NCBI GenBank assembly: GCA_017549185.1
Contig: JAFYVJ010000001.1
Span: 1-46,111 of the forward strand
DNA length: 46,111 nt
From: Roseburia sp.
GTDB lineage: Bacteria > Bacillota > Clostridia > Lachnospirales > Lachnospiraceae
Direction: 5' to 3'
The notes beneath the pieces were generated by a model. It saw nothing but the letters and a program-made list of their open reading frames with translations, had not been told where the DNA came from and ran no database searches. Shown here piece after piece: positions 14,196 through 23,393 of the stretch (position 1 is its first letter; each line of letters starts with the position of its first letter). Both the position numbers and the translations under genes were made by a program.

Positions 14196-16463
14196 ATGCG
14201 TAATATTATCAATCTTAATCAGGATTGGAAGTTTATTCAGAAGGATGCTGGACTTCCAGAAGTGTTACCACAGGATTGGCAGCAGGTTAACCTTCCACAT
14301 ACATGGAATGCGGTGGACGGTAATGACGGTAACGGAGCTTATGATCGCGGTAAATACTGGTATGCAAAAACATTTGCTACACCAAAGCAGCCATTAGCAG
14401 GCGGACGTACATTTGTAGAAATCCTTGCTGCTAATTCAGAAGCAACGGTATATGTGAATGGACAGAAGGTTATTTATCATGAGGGTGGTTATTCAATATT
14501 CCGTGCAGATATCACAGACTATTGTAAAGAAGAAGGCGAGAATCTTTTAGTTGTTGAATGTAGTAATATAGCAAATGATTATGTATATCCGCAGCATGCT
14601 GATTTTACATTTTATGGTGGTTTATACCGTGGCGTGAACTTAATCAGTGTTCCAAATGCACATTTTGACTTAGAGTATTATGGTGGTCCTGGTATCATGG
14701 TTACTCCAAAAGTGGCAGAATGTGGAGGAGCTACTTTTGAAATCGAATCGTTCGTTAAAAATGCGGACGAGAACTTCACAGTTCAGTACAGCATTTTTGA
14801 TCAGGATGGCGAAGAAGTTGCTTATGCAGTTCGTCCAGCAGATGCTACAAAGACAACTATCTTTGTTCCAGATGCAAATCTTTGGGATTTCGATGATCCA
14901 TACCTTTACACAGTAGTAGCAGAATTACAGAGAAGAAATGAGACTTATGATGATATCGAAGTTCGTGTAGGTGTTAGAAGCTTCTCTTGTGATCCACAGA
15001 AAGGTTTTATCCTTAATGGTGAAGAGACTCCGCTTCGTGGTGTGTCACGTCATCAGGATGTTATGTATATTGGTAATGCACTTACAGAAGAAGAGCATTA
15101 CGATGATGCTTGTATTATCAAAGAATTAGGTGCTAACACAATTCGTCTGGCTCACTATCAGCATTCACAGGATTTCTATGATGCATGTGATGAATTAGGT
15201 TTCGCTGTTTGGGCAGAAATTCCATTTATCTCAGTTATGAGCAAGAACCCAGCTGCTCATCAGAACTGTATCGAACAGATGAAAGAGTTAATCGTACAGA
15301 ATTATAATCATCCATCTATCATGTTCTGGGGTGTTTCAAACGAAATCTTAATCGGTGGTATCTCTGAACAGTTAGTAGAAAACCACAAAGAATTAAATGC
15401 ACTTTGTAAAGAAATGGATCCAACGCGTCTTACTACGATTGCACATGTTTCATTTACACCAATAGACGGACCAATGCATTATATTACAGATACAGAAAGT
15501 TACAACCATTATTTTGGTTGGTACGGTGGTAAGATGGAAGATAATGGTCCATGGCTTGATAACTTCCATGAGAAACATCCTGGCATCTGTTTAGGTGTTT
15601 CTGAATATGGTTGTGAAGGTATCATCACATATCATGGTCCGGAACCAAAATGTAAAGATTATTCAGAAGATTATCAGGCACTCTACCATGAACATATGGC
15701 AAAAGTTCTCGATGAGAGACCATGGATTTGGTCAAGTCATGTATGGAATATGTTCGACTTTGGTTGTGCAGCTCGTAACGAAGGTGGAGTGGCAGGACGT
15801 AACAACAAGGGTCTGGTATCTATGGATAGAAAGACTAAGAAAGACAGCTACTATATCTACAAAGCATACTGGAATCCAGAACCAATGGTTCACCTTTGTG
15901 GAAAACGTTATGTACAGCGTGCAGGCGATGACAGAGAAATCAAAGTTTACACAAATCAGGAATTAGTAGAACTCTACATGAATGGCGAAAAAGTAGGTGA
16001 AGCAGCTCCTGTTGATCATATTGCAAGATTCACAGTAACGATGAAAGAAGGCGAGAACATCTTCTTAGCAGTAGCTGGCGATTGTAAAGATACAATGACT
16101 CTTGAAAGAGTTGAAGTAGAACCAGAAATCTACACCCTTCCGGGACAGGAAGAAGGTGGCGGCGGTGCAGCTAACTGGTTCACAGCAGAAGGCAGTGTTG
16201 ACTTAGAAGATGATGGTGCTCCAATGGAATTCCCAGAAGGAAAATTAAGTATTAAATCTACAATCGGTCAGATTTACAAAAACGAAGCAGCCTGGGAGTT
16301 CTTTTCAAAGATGACAGGTGGTAAAGTTAGTCCTGAAATGCCAATGTGGGGCATGCTAGAAAACTTTGCAGTTGAAATGATGATGGGTATGGCGGGAAAT
16401 ATTCCTGAATCTGCAATCAAAGCATTAAATAAACAGTTAAATAAATTTGATATCGTCGAATAA
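14196..16463 (+). CDS. Glycoside hydrolase family 2 (beta-galactosidase/glucuronidase-type)
   Basis: 755 residues with no signal peptide, so cytosolic. The domain order fits GH2: sugar-binding sandwich (1-155, VNLPHTWNAVDG), immunoglobulin-like domain (about 160-265), TIM barrel (about 270-575) and a C-terminal extension of about 180 residues. Catalytic residues are visible: acid/base Glu383 in FWGVSNEI and nucleophile Glu470 in LGVSEYG. LRGVSRHQD begins the barrel. The substrate is not certain; beta-galactoside is the usual first guess. AAAGGGG precedes the ATG. Codons such as AAC, ATC and TTC are used more than in the neighbours, which may reflect high expression or separate origin. A strong terminator isolates it from the efflux genes. 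Confidence 0.93.
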   Translation: MRNIINLNQDWKFIQKDAGLPEVLPQDWQQVNLPHTWNAVDGNDGNGAYDRGKYWYAKTFATPKQPLAGGRTFVEILAANSEATVYVNGQKVIYHEGGYSIFRADITDYCKEEGENLLVVECSNIANDYVYPQHADFTFYGGLYRGVNLISVPNAHFDLEYYGGPGIMVTPKVAECGGATFEIESFVKNADENFTVQYSIFDQDGEEVAYAVRPADATKTTIFVPDANLWDFDDPYLYTVVAELQRRNETYDDIEVRVGVRSFSCDPQKGFILNGEETPLRGVSRHQDVMYIGNALTEEEHYDDACIIKELGANTIRLAHYQHSQDFYDACDELGFAVWAEIPFISVMSKNPAAHQNCIEQMKELIVQNYNHPSIMFWGVSNEILIGGISEQLVENHKELNALCKEMDPTRLTTIAHVSFTPIDGPMHYITDTESYNHYFGWYGGKMEDNGPWLDNFHEKHPGICLGVSEYGCEGIITYHGPEPKCKDYSEDYQALYHEHMAKVLDERPWIWSSHVWNMFDFGCAARNEGGVAGRNNKGLVSMDRKTKKDSYYIYKAYWNPEPMVHLCGKRYVQRAGDDREIKVYTNQELVELYMNGEKVGEAAPVDHIARFTVTMKEGENIFLAVAGDCKDTMTLERVEVEPEIYTLPGQEEGGGGAANWFTAEGSVDLEDDGAPMEFPEGKLSIKSTIGQIYKNEAAWEFFSKMTGGKVSPEMPMWGMLENFAVEMMMGMAGNIPESAIKALNKQLNKFDIVE

Positions 16464-16534
16464 AATCAAAAATTGAGTATTGCAAAATGAATTGTTCACT
16501 GCAATAAACTTTTGCTTAGCGATATCTTGAAATA

Positions 16535-16592
16535 CGCACCGACCACAGGATTATCTCGTTTATAATCCTGCGGTCGGTGCGTTCTCTATTTA
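16535..16592 (+). terminator. Strong terminator after the GH2 gene
   Basis: CGCACCGACCACAGGATTAT and ATAATCCTGCGGTCGGTGCG (together 16535-16581) pair along 20 positions with a single mismatch, followed by TTCTCTATTT. The rest of the 317-bp gap to macA holds only the promoter region described next. Confidence 0.9.
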
Positions 16593-16684
16593 TTACGACA
16601 AACGAAAGTTTATTACATTTCATAATTAATTTTGCAGCATCTGTTTATTTTATAAAAATTTTAGATTGTTAGCAATATTTTTTG

Positions 16685-16713
16685 ATGATATATCATAAAA
16701 TGTATGTTAGAAT
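16685..16713 (+). promoter_or_regulatory. Extended -10 promoter with 12-bp palindromic operator candidate (efflux operon)
   Basis: ATGATATATCAT (16685-16696) is a perfect palindrome inside a longer near-symmetric stretch. It lies where the -35 box would be for TGTTAGAAT (16705-16713), an extended -10 with TAGAAT. A dimeric regulator bound here would block the promoter. No regulator gene is adjacent. Confidence 0.45.
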
Positions 16714-16780
16714 TGGTAAGGAAAAATATGTAAAGTAGTAATTATTTGAAGGGATAAATAATTATAAGAGGAGAGCAATT

Positions 16781-18151
16781 ATGGGAAACGAAAACATAGC
16801 AAGAGAGAATGATGTAATGAAAACCCTGAAAAAAAGAGAAAAAAGTAAGAAGAAAAGAATCATCCTAATTATAGTATTAGCAGTTGTTGGTGTCGTAGGC
16901 ATTGGTATTGTAAATGGCGTGAATAAAGCAAAGGAAGCAATGGATCAGATGGTTGCTACGATGCAGACTGGTGAAGTGGCAACACGTTCATTGATTAAGA
17001 GCGTTGGTTCGACAGGAACGATTACAAGTATTGAGTCAAAGAGTATCACAGCAGCAATTTCCGGTGTAGAAGTAAAGGATGTACTAGTAGAAATTGGTGA
17101 TACTGTCACAGAAGGACAGGAACTTTTGTATTTTGATACAGCAGATATAGAGGAAAGTCTGGCAAATGCAAAGACGACTTTAAGTAATGCAAATAGTAGA
17201 AACAATATAAACACAGAAGATGCAGCTAGAAGAGTGGCAGATGCTGAAAGAAATTATCAGAATGCGGTAGAAGCGTTAGAAGAAGCGCAAGATGAATATG
17301 ATAAGGTGGCAGATGCGTGGGCTAATTTTGATTATTATTTTGGAACCTGGGATTCGTTGAAGAAGGATGCTAAAAAAACGGAGCTTGACAATAGACTGAA
17401 ATCTGCCGAGATGGCTCTTGAAACAGCAGAAAATACACTTGCATTACAAGAAAGTAATCTTGCAACTGCTAAAAATAGTCAGAAGACCACTAACCTTAGT
17501 TTAGATACAACTGCTCAGAAAAATCAGGTAGAACTTTATGAAGACCAGCTAGCAGAGGGTATTGTAAAAGCACCGTTAAGTGGTATTGTTACAGCAGTGA
17601 ATTTGGACGCAGGTGACAGTTATATGCAGGGCTCGCCAATTATTACCATTCAGGATTGTTCATCTTTTGAAGTAGCTGCATATATCGGTGAATATGATAT
17701 TAGTGATATTGTAAAAGGACAGAAGGTATTGATTAAGACGGACGCTACCGGTGATACAGAATTAGAAGGAACTGTTGTATTTGTATCTCCGACGGCTGCA
17801 ACGAGTCTGACAGGTGGAGATGTGACATATCTGGTAAGAATTTCTGTGGATACACCAAATGAAAGATTACGTTTAGATATGTCAGCTTCTTTAAGTATCA
17901 TTATTGAGCAGCATGAAAATGCATTGACAGTGCCTTATAATGCGATACAGGAAGACGAACAGGGTAATACTTATGTAGAAGTAATGGAAGAAGATGGAAC
18001 AACTACAAAAGTACCTGTTACAGTTGTTTTAGAGAGTAATTATTATACAGAGATTCAATCAGATTCTTTAACAGAAGGTCAGAAAGTTCGCGTGATTAAT
18101 GCAGAAAGCAACGGATTATTTGACTTATTAGGCGGACCTGGAGGATTCTAG
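16781..18151 (+). CDS. MacA/HlyD-type membrane fusion protein of an ABC efflux system
   Basis: 456 residues. A basic start is followed by one membrane helix (about 26-46), then an extracellular adaptor: lipoyl-like half (SGVEVKDVLVEIGDTVTEGQ), a coiled-coil hairpin (about 125-245, Ala/Glu/Asn-rich), a second lipoyl half (EGIVKAPLSGIVTAVN), a beta-barrel (VAAYIGEYDISDI) and a membrane-proximal domain (ALTVPYNAIQ). The tail ends in a glycine-rich LLGGPGGF. In Gram-positives such adaptors pair with MacB-type exporters of antimicrobial peptides, macrolides or own peptides. AGGAGAG precedes the ATG. It is first of three genes in an operon. Confidence 0.92.
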   Translation: MGNENIARENDVMKTLKKREKSKKKRIILIIVLAVVGVVGIGIVNGVNKAKEAMDQMVATMQTGEVATRSLIKSVGSTGTITSIESKSITAAISGVEVKDVLVEIGDTVTEGQELLYFDTADIEESLANAKTTLSNANSRNNINTEDAARRVADAERNYQNAVEALEEAQDEYDKVADAWANFDYYFGTWDSLKKDAKKTELDNRLKSAEMALETAENTLALQESNLATAKNSQKTTNLSLDTTAQKNQVELYEDQLAEGIVKAPLSGIVTAVNLDAGDSYMQGSPIITIQDCSSFEVAAYIGEYDISDIVKGQKVLIKTDATGDTELEGTVVFVSPTAATSLTGGDVTYLVRISVDTPNERLRLDMSASLSIIIEQHENALTVPYNAIQEDEQGNTYVEVMEEDGTTTKVPVTVVLESNYYTEIQSDSLTEGQKVRVINAESNGLFDLLGGPGGF

Positions 18152-18231
18152 TGTGAAAAATAAATTTTTTACACGCAAATTTGTGCCTGCGGACCAAAGT
18201 TTGCAGGTATTGGAAGGGCATGGTTATTAGT

Positions 18232-18963
18232 ATGAGCAATACAAGTGCAGAAACAAGAAAAAATATCCTTCATTTAAGTGGAATTATTAAACGTTTTTAT
18301 ATCGGAAAACCAAACGAATTACAGATTTTAAATGGGATTAACTTAGATGTAAATGAAGGTGAGTTTGTGTCTATCGTAGGTGCTTCCGGTTCCGGAAAAA
18401 CAACTCTTATGAATATGATAGGACTGCTTGACCGTCCGACAGAAGGGAAATATATCATTGACGGTGTAGATATCGACGATGCTACTGATCAGGAATTATC
18501 CTATATCAGAAATCAGAAAATCGGTTTTGTTTTCCAAACATATAACTTAGTATCCAAGACAAATGCATTGAAAAATGTAGAATTGCCAATGTTATATGCG
18601 GGTGTATCGAAAAAAGAACGTACCGAACGTGCAGTAGAATTATTAAAACTGGTAGAGATGGAAGACCGTATGAAACATATGCCGGAAGAATTATCCGGTG
18701 GTCAGAAGCAACGTGTAGCGATTGCACGTGCATTAGCTAATAATCCGGCGATTATTTTAGCAGATGAGCCTACTGGTGCTTTAGATTCTAAAACGGGTAG
18801 AACGGTTATGGATCTTTTTCATAGGTTGAATCGGGAACAGGGAAAGACCATTGTTTTAATTACTCATTCGGAAGAGTTGGCAGAAGAGACATCACGAATT
18901 ATTACACTCAAAGATGGTAATATCATCGGCGAGAGAGCAGGAGGCAGTTATGATCTTTCTTGA
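18232..18963 (+). CDS. ABC transporter ATP-binding protein, MacB/LolD type
   Basis: 243 residues from the ATG at 18232. An upstream in-frame ATG (18220) lies right against GGAAGGG, so the exact start is uncertain. Walker A GASGSGKTT (Lys56), Q-loop VFQTYNLV, signature LSGGQKQR and Walker B ILADEPTGALD are all intact, with the switch His in LITHS. The short, single-domain form with NGINLDVNEGEF and RPTEGKY resembles ATPases that drive MacB/FtsX-type permeases. Its end overlaps the permease start by 14 bp. Confidence 0.95.
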   Translation: MSNTSAETRKNILHLSGIIKRFYIGKPNELQILNGINLDVNEGEFVSIVGASGSGKTTLMNMIGLLDRPTEGKYIIDGVDIDDATDQELSYIRNQKIGFVFQTYNLVSKTNALKNVELPMLYAGVSKKERTERAVELLKLVEMEDRMKHMPEELSGGQKQRVAIARALANNPAIILADEPTGALDSKTGRTVMDLFHRLNREQGKTIVLITHSEELAEETSRIITLKDGNIIGERAGGSYDLS

Positions 18964-20230
18964 AAATATAAGAATGGCATTTACCAGCCTTCTTGCGAAT
19001 AAGTCCAGAGCATTGCTTACTATGCTTGGAATCATTATTGGTATTGCATCCGTAATTGCAATTACGACGGTTGGTAACTCTCTTACGATGTCTATTTCGA
19101 CATCTATGCAGGCGATGGGTGCCAACAACATTAATGTTATGTTGACGCAGAAACAACAGGAGGCTGATGAGCGAGAGAATGGTATTGTTTTTGGTCAGAT
19201 TATAAAAAATAAGCGTGCAACGGAAAATGACAATTTTACTGATGAGATGATATATGCATTATTGACAGAGTTTACAGATTCTATTGAAGCAGTGTCAGTA
19301 AGTGAAAGTGTAGGAAGTGCTACTGTTAAGAAAAATACAGATAGTGCGGATATCAGTATTACCGGTGTCAGTTTAGGATATTTTATGGCAAATGATATAA
19401 CTATGGTAGCGGGAAATAAAATTTCATTGGAAGAATCCCAGAATGCCAGAAATGTAGCCATGGTAGCAGATAAGTTTGTAGATGAAATATTTGACTGTCC
19501 ATATATAGAAGTAATTGGTAAGGATTTTACTACCACGATTAATGGACAGCATGTACAGTATGTAATTTGCGGTGTGTATGAATATGTGGAATCTGAAATG
19601 GCAGCGATGTTTGGTGGAAACACCAGCACAACCTGTTATATTCCACTTACTACAGCACAGGATTTTAACCACAGTAGAAACTATGCGAATTTAAGTATAG
19701 TTTCAAAGGTTGGTGTGGATTCAGAAGATTTGGCAAGGCGTATCGAAAATTACTTGAATGGTTTTTATCGAAGCAATCAGTATTTTGAAGTAATGGCGTT
19801 TAGTATGGCATCCATGGTATCGATTATGGGAGATATGATGGGGACACTTACGACAGCGATTTCTATTGTAGCGGGAATTGCGTTATTAGTAGGTGGTATC
19901 GGTGTAATGAATATCATGCTTGTATCAATTACAGAACGAACAAGAGAAATTGGTACGAGAAAAGCATTGGGTGCGACAAATAGTTCCATTCGAATTCAGT
20001 TCATCACAGAGTCTATGATTATGTGTCTGGTAGGAGGCATAATAGGTGTTATTCTTGGAATTGGCTTGGGGGCATTAGGTGCAGAATTGTTAGGTTATGC
20101 GGCAAGTCCGTCCATAGGAAGTATTTTTGTGGCATTATTGTTCTCCTTGGGAATCGGTCTGTTCTTTGGTTATTATCCGGCGAATAAGGCGGCAAAGATG
20201 AACCCGATTGAGGCATTAAGATATGAATAA
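18950..20230 (+). CDS. MacB-like FtsX-domain ABC permease
   Basis: 426 residues. The ATG at 18950 has AGGAGG 6 bp upstream, inside the end of the ATPase gene. Layout: first membrane helix about 21-43 (LLTMLGIIIGIASVIAITT), a large extracytoplasmic MacB periplasmic core (about 45-285), then three helices (about 295-325, 345-375, 385-410) with the FtsX signature ERTREIGTRKALGAT and final KAAKMNPIEALRYE. This is the mechanotransmission-type exporter subunit, acting with the fusion protein and ATPase upstream. Confidence 0.95.
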   Translation: MIFLENIRMAFTSLLANKSRALLTMLGIIIGIASVIAITTVGNSLTMSISTSMQAMGANNINVMLTQKQQEADERENGIVFGQIIKNKRATENDNFTDEMIYALLTEFTDSIEAVSVSESVGSATVKKNTDSADISITGVSLGYFMANDITMVAGNKISLEESQNARNVAMVADKFVDEIFDCPYIEVIGKDFTTTINGQHVQYVICGVYEYVESEMAAMFGGNTSTTCYIPLTTAQDFNHSRNYANLSIVSKVGVDSEDLARRIENYLNGFYRSNQYFEVMAFSMASMVSIMGDMMGTLTTAISIVAGIALLVGGIGVMNIMLVSITERTREIGTRKALGATNSSIRIQFITESMIMCLVGGIIGVILGIGLGALGAELLGYAASPSIGSIFVALLFSLGIGLFFGYYPANKAAKMNPIEALRYE

Positions 20231-20240
20231 ATGAAAGATC

Positions 20241-20267
20241 GTAATTATGAAGATACTGAATAGTTAC
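20241..20267 (+). repeat. Dispersed repeat copy after the efflux operon
   Basis: GTAATTATGAAGATACTG + AATAGTTAC just downstream of the permease stop. It keeps the conserved CTGAATAGTTAC end; the TGCAAA half is degenerate. Confidence 0.5.
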
Positions 20268-20276
20268 GAAAAATAT

Positions 20277-20322
20277 TAAAATAGCACAGCTTTTGTTATG
20301 TATACGAAGCTGTGCTATTTAT
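20277..20322 (+). terminator. Terminator of the MacAB-like efflux operon
   Basis: ATAGCACAGCTT (20281-20292) pairs perfectly with AAGCTGTGCTAT (20307-20318), flanked by A and T residues. A 17-bp stretch of it recurs inverted at 46071-46087. Confidence 0.85.
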
Positions 20323-20364
20323 GTAATTGGATGTAGCGTGTGTATTTGGAAAGCAGGATAGAAA

Positions 20365-20952
20365 ATGAATATAGAAAACTTACAGATTCGTATTGCCACA
20401 GTGGAAGATTCTGCGGCATTACTGGATATATATAAACCATATGTAGAAAAGACAGCAGTTACTTTTGAATATGAAGTACCATCACTAGAAGAATTTAGCG
20501 GTAGAATAGAGCGGATATTGAAAAAATATCCGGTTTTGGTGGCAGAATGTGAAAATATGATTTTAGGATATGCATATGCGGGAGCATTTCAAAGCAGAGC
20601 AGCTTATGCTTGGGCGGTAGAGACTTCCATTTATATCAGAGAAGACAGCAGGAAGTTGGGAATTGGCAGATTTCTTTACGGAGAATTAGAAAATATTCTA
20701 CGGAAACAAAATATTGTGAATGTAAATGCCTGTATTGCTTATCCGATAGAAGAAGATACATATTTATCAAAAGATAGTGTGAAATTTCATGAGAAAATGG
20801 GATATCGCATGGTAGGTGAGTTTAGGAAATGTGGCTATAAATTTAATCGATGGTATAATATGGTATGGATGGAAAAGCATATAGGGGAACACCAAAAAAA
20901 GCAGCCACCGGTGAAAGTATTTTCGGAGATATATAAGGAAGAATTCTTATAA
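20365..20952 (+). CDS. GNAT acetyltransferase, phosphinothricin-acetyltransferase-like
   Basis: 195 residues. The N-terminus IRIATVEDSAALLDIYKPYVEKTAVTFEYE is cut into the Pat-family pattern (IR-A-x-D...Y...TA-TFE), with GYAYAGAF, the acetyl-CoA motif DSRKLGIGRFLY and FHEKMGYRMVGEF following in order. Pat-like enzymes acetylate small amines such as phosphinothricin or methionine derivatives; the real substrate here is unknown. AGGATAGAAA precedes the ATG. A terminator separates it from the efflux operon, so it is probably a single gene. A weak A/T-rich hairpin around 21030-21050 may end it. Confidence 0.88.
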   Translation: MNIENLQIRIATVEDSAALLDIYKPYVEKTAVTFEYEVPSLEEFSGRIERILKKYPVLVAECENMILGYAYAGAFQSRAAYAWAVETSIYIREDSRKLGIGRFLYGELENILRKQNIVNVNACIAYPIEEDTYLSKDSVKFHEKMGYRMVGEFRKCGYKFNRWYNMVWMEKHIGEHQKKQPPVKVFSEIYKEEFL

Positions 20953-21100
20953 TTAATTGAGTTTTACGAAGATGAGTTTTTGAATTAGTGAGAGGTTTGA
21001 TAAAGCGTTAAAGAAAACACGAGTATTAAAAAGATTTGGTCTTTTTTAATGATTTAAAAGAGAACATAGTAAAAAAATATAGTAAAATTAACTAGTTTTA

Positions 21101-21129
21101 TTGACCGAAAAAAATTTTTTTAGTATAAT
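21101..21129 (+). promoter_or_regulatory. Near-consensus sigma-A promoter of the chemoreceptor gene
   Basis: TTGACC (21101-21106), a 17-bp spacer and TATAAT (21124-21129). The spacer is almost entirely AAAAAAATTTTTTT, a symmetric A/T tract likely to bend DNA. No sigma-28 (flagellar) type promoter was recognised despite the chemotaxis function. Confidence 0.8.
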
Positions 21130-21182
21130 GATACTATATTTACAGAAGTAAAAATTGCGGAAGAGAAGCAAAGGAGAAGGTT

Positions 21183-22892
21183 ATGGCAAAAATAGGTTAT
21201 GGCAAATTGATGATTAAGACATCCTATCCAAATGGTCAGGCGGCAGCATTGAATAAGGTCATCAAAGGAATTTGTAATGCAGTTGTGGTAGGTGCTGCTG
21301 TATTGCTTATATTCACAATTATGAACATGGTGACTAGTACTATTAGTGCTGAGCAGCTTGAAACTACTATGTTTTTGAATCAGTATCGTTTAGGGTCAAA
21401 GACATTGACATCAGAAGTACAATCGTATGCTGTTACTGGTGATAAGCAGTATTATGACAATTACATGAAAGAGTTGAATGAAGATAAGAACCGAGATATT
21501 GCATGGGCAGGTTTGCAGCAGAATGATATTACTGCAGCAGAATGGGCGAAATTAGAACAGATAGCTGCTATGTCAAATGGATTGGTTCCATTAGAAGAGA
21601 GAGCAATGTCACTTGCTGAGCAGGGAATGATGGCTCAGGCTACTGCACTTGTATTTGGTGAGGAGTATGAAGAGACAGTTGCTAATATTAATGCGTTGAC
21701 AAATGAATGTATTGATGAGATTCAGAATCGTGTTGCTGCAAAGCAGAATACTTTCTTTATCATTATGATGATTGCAGAAGGAGTATTTATTTTTGTATTT
21801 ATTTTCATTATTCGTCAGATTTTACAGACTATTACCTTTGCTAGAAATGAGTTATTAGCTCCAGTTATTAAAGTTTCTGAGCAGATGACAGAACTTGCAA
21901 AAGGTCGTTTTGATGTTGAGTGGGATATGAAAGCAGATGACAGTGAAGTTGGTCAAATGGTAGGAGCTATTGATTTCATGAAGAACAACTTCTCTAATAT
22001 GATTCGTGAAATTTCTGGTGTTTTAGGCCAGATGGGTAATGGTAATTACAGAATTGATGTAAGACAGGAATACGTAGGTGAATTTGTTGCTATCAAAGAA
22101 TCTATGCTTAAGATTAATGAAGATACAAAGAGAGCACTTATGACAATCCGTGATACCACACAGGAGATTGATGCAGGTTCAGAACAGCTTGCAAAAGCAG
22201 CAGTTGATTTGGCAGAAGGTTGTACTGTACAGGCAGGTCAGGTATCTGAAGTTGCTGGTATGATTGATGAGATGTCAAGAGACATGGAAGAAAATGCAAA
22301 AGGTGCTCAGGAAACAGTTGAGATTTCAGAGCAGGCAAGTGCGGCATTAAACGTTGGTAATGCTAAGATGCAGGAATTAAAAGTTGCGATTGGTGAAATT
22401 AATAATTGTTCAGAAGAGATTCGTACAATTATTGCAACAATTGAAGATATCGCAAATCAGACAAATCTCTTATCATTAAATGCAGCAATTGAAGCAGCAC
22501 GTGCCGGTGAAGCTGGTAAAGGTTTTGCTGTCGTTGCGGATCAGGTTAAGAGTTTGGCAGAGCAGTCAAAAGAGGCGGCTGGTGAGACCACAAAACTTAT
22601 CGAGACAACAGTAGAAGCAGTTGCTAAGGGTATTGCAATTGCAGACGAAACAGTAGTCAGCATGGAAGAAGTATTTGCTGGTGTAACGGCATCTACTGAG
22701 CGTATGGAACAGGTAGCTGCTACATTAATTAAGTCTGCTGAGAATATGCATGAAATTGATTCAAATATTGCAAGAGTATCACAGATTGTAGATAACAACT
22801 CAGCTACATCAGAAGAGACAGCAGCAGTTAGTGAAGAGCAGGCAGCTCAGGTTGAAATGATGGTTCAGTTAATGAGTCAGTTTGAATTCTAG
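21183..22892 (+). CDS. Methyl-accepting chemotaxis protein
   Basis: 569 residues. Membrane helix 1 is about 32-54 and helix 2 about 193-214, with a helical four-helix-bundle-like sensor between them (no PAS or Cache motif seen). A HAMP segment follows helix 2 ([20 protein letters not shown]), then a second HAMP-like stretch, then the signalling domain. The hairpin tip matches the conserved [20 protein letters not shown] with [20 protein letters not shown] after it. AAGGAGAAGG precedes the ATG. There is no C-terminal CheR-tethering pentapeptide. A small cysteine-rich protein gene follows after 12 bp, suggesting a functional pair. Confidence 0.95.
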   Translation: MAKIGYGKLMIKTSYPNGQAAALNKVIKGICNAVVVGAAVLLIFTIMNMVTSTISAEQLETTMFLNQYRLGSKTLTSEVQSYAVTGDKQYYDNYMKELNEDKNRDIAWAGLQQNDITAAEWAKLEQIAAMSNGLVPLEERAMSLAEQGMMAQATALVFGEEYEETVANINALTNECIDEIQNRVAAKQNTFFIIMMIAEGVFIFVFIFIIRQILQTITFARNELLAPVIKVSEQMTELAKGRFDVEWDMKADDSEVGQMVGAIDFMKNNFSNMIREISGVLGQMGNGNYRIDVRQEYVGEFVAIKESMLKINEDTKRALMTIRDTTQEIDAGSEQLAKAAVDLAEGCTVQAGQVSEVAGMIDEMSRDMEENAKGAQETVEISEQASAALNVGNAKMQELKVAIGEINNCSEEIRTIIATIEDIANQTNLLSLNAAIEAARAGEAGKGFAVVADQVKSLAEQSKEAAGETTKLIETTVEAVAKGIAIADETVVSMEEVFAGVTASTERMEQVAATLIKSAENMHEIDSNIARVSQIVDNNSATSEETAAVSEEQAAQVEMMVQLMSQFEF

Positions 22893-22904
22893 GAGTAGTT
22901 TTGT

Positions 22905-23261
22905 ATGGGAATGCAGGAGAATTTAAGAGCTCAGTTGATAAAGCAGCTTCCGTCAGAAGTTGTGGAAAATGTGGATACAACAGGAAACTTGTATTATGCG
23001 TGTCCAACTTGTAAAAGACCGGTAGCATTAAGTCAGAATAATTGCACTAGTTGTAACCAGGCGTTATCTTGGAATAATGTGCGTAAAGATGCAGAGAGAA
23101 GTGGTCAGAAGCGAGGTCGAATTGAATTTGATCTTCCTTTAGATTTCACAGTAGGAAACTGCCGTAAATGCCCACTTTCTTATATAGGAAGAAGTGGAGA
23201 AGATAATGTTTATGAGTGTCCATTAGGATCGCGAAATGCATGTAAGATAAAAGTATTTTAA
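22905..23261 (+). CDS. Small protein with two CxxC metal-binding modules, co-transcribed with the chemoreceptor
   Basis: 118 residues, cytosolic. Eight cysteines are arranged as two probable zinc sites: C33-x2-C36 with C47-x2-C50 (a classic zinc ribbon, CPTCKRP and CTSC), and C86-x2-C89 with C105 and C113 (CRKCP, then CPLGSRNAC). Between them lies a basic linker (KDAERSGQKRGR). AGGAG lies 9 bp from the ATG, and the gap to the chemoreceptor stop is 12 bp. I do not recognise a named family. The pairing suggests an accessory role in chemoreceptor signalling or redox/metal sensing, but that is inference from position. Confidence 0.75.
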   Translation: MGMQENLRAQLIKQLPSEVVENVDTTGNLYYACPTCKRPVALSQNNCTSCNQALSWNNVRKDAERSGQKRGRIEFDLPLDFTVGNCRKCPLSYIGRSGEDNVYECPLGSRNACKIKVF

Positions 23262-23292
23262 CTTGCATCACAAATAATAGAAACATAATAGA

Positions 23293-23338
23293 GGAGATGT
23301 TGCAGAATTAACTATTTGCTGTGACATCTCCTTTTTAT
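23293..23338 (+). terminator. Terminator of the chemoreceptor operon
   Basis: GGAGATGT (23293-23300) pairs with ACATCTCC (23324-23331), with GCAG/CTGT pairing inside, followed by TTTTTATATT. Confidence 0.85.
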
Positions 23339-23393
23339 ATTAATATTTTGTATAAAAGCTAAATATATATTGGATTGAGTGGATGATACGAAA

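Noticed and set aside
14680-15966. Frames inside the GH2 gene in other phases
   Set aside because: They are shadows of a well-supported glycosidase with full catalytic motifs.
20953-21100. Possible terminator AAAAAGA-TTTGG-TCTTTTT after the GNAT gene
   Set aside because: The stem is only A/T pairs apart from one and is too weak to list as a separate feature.
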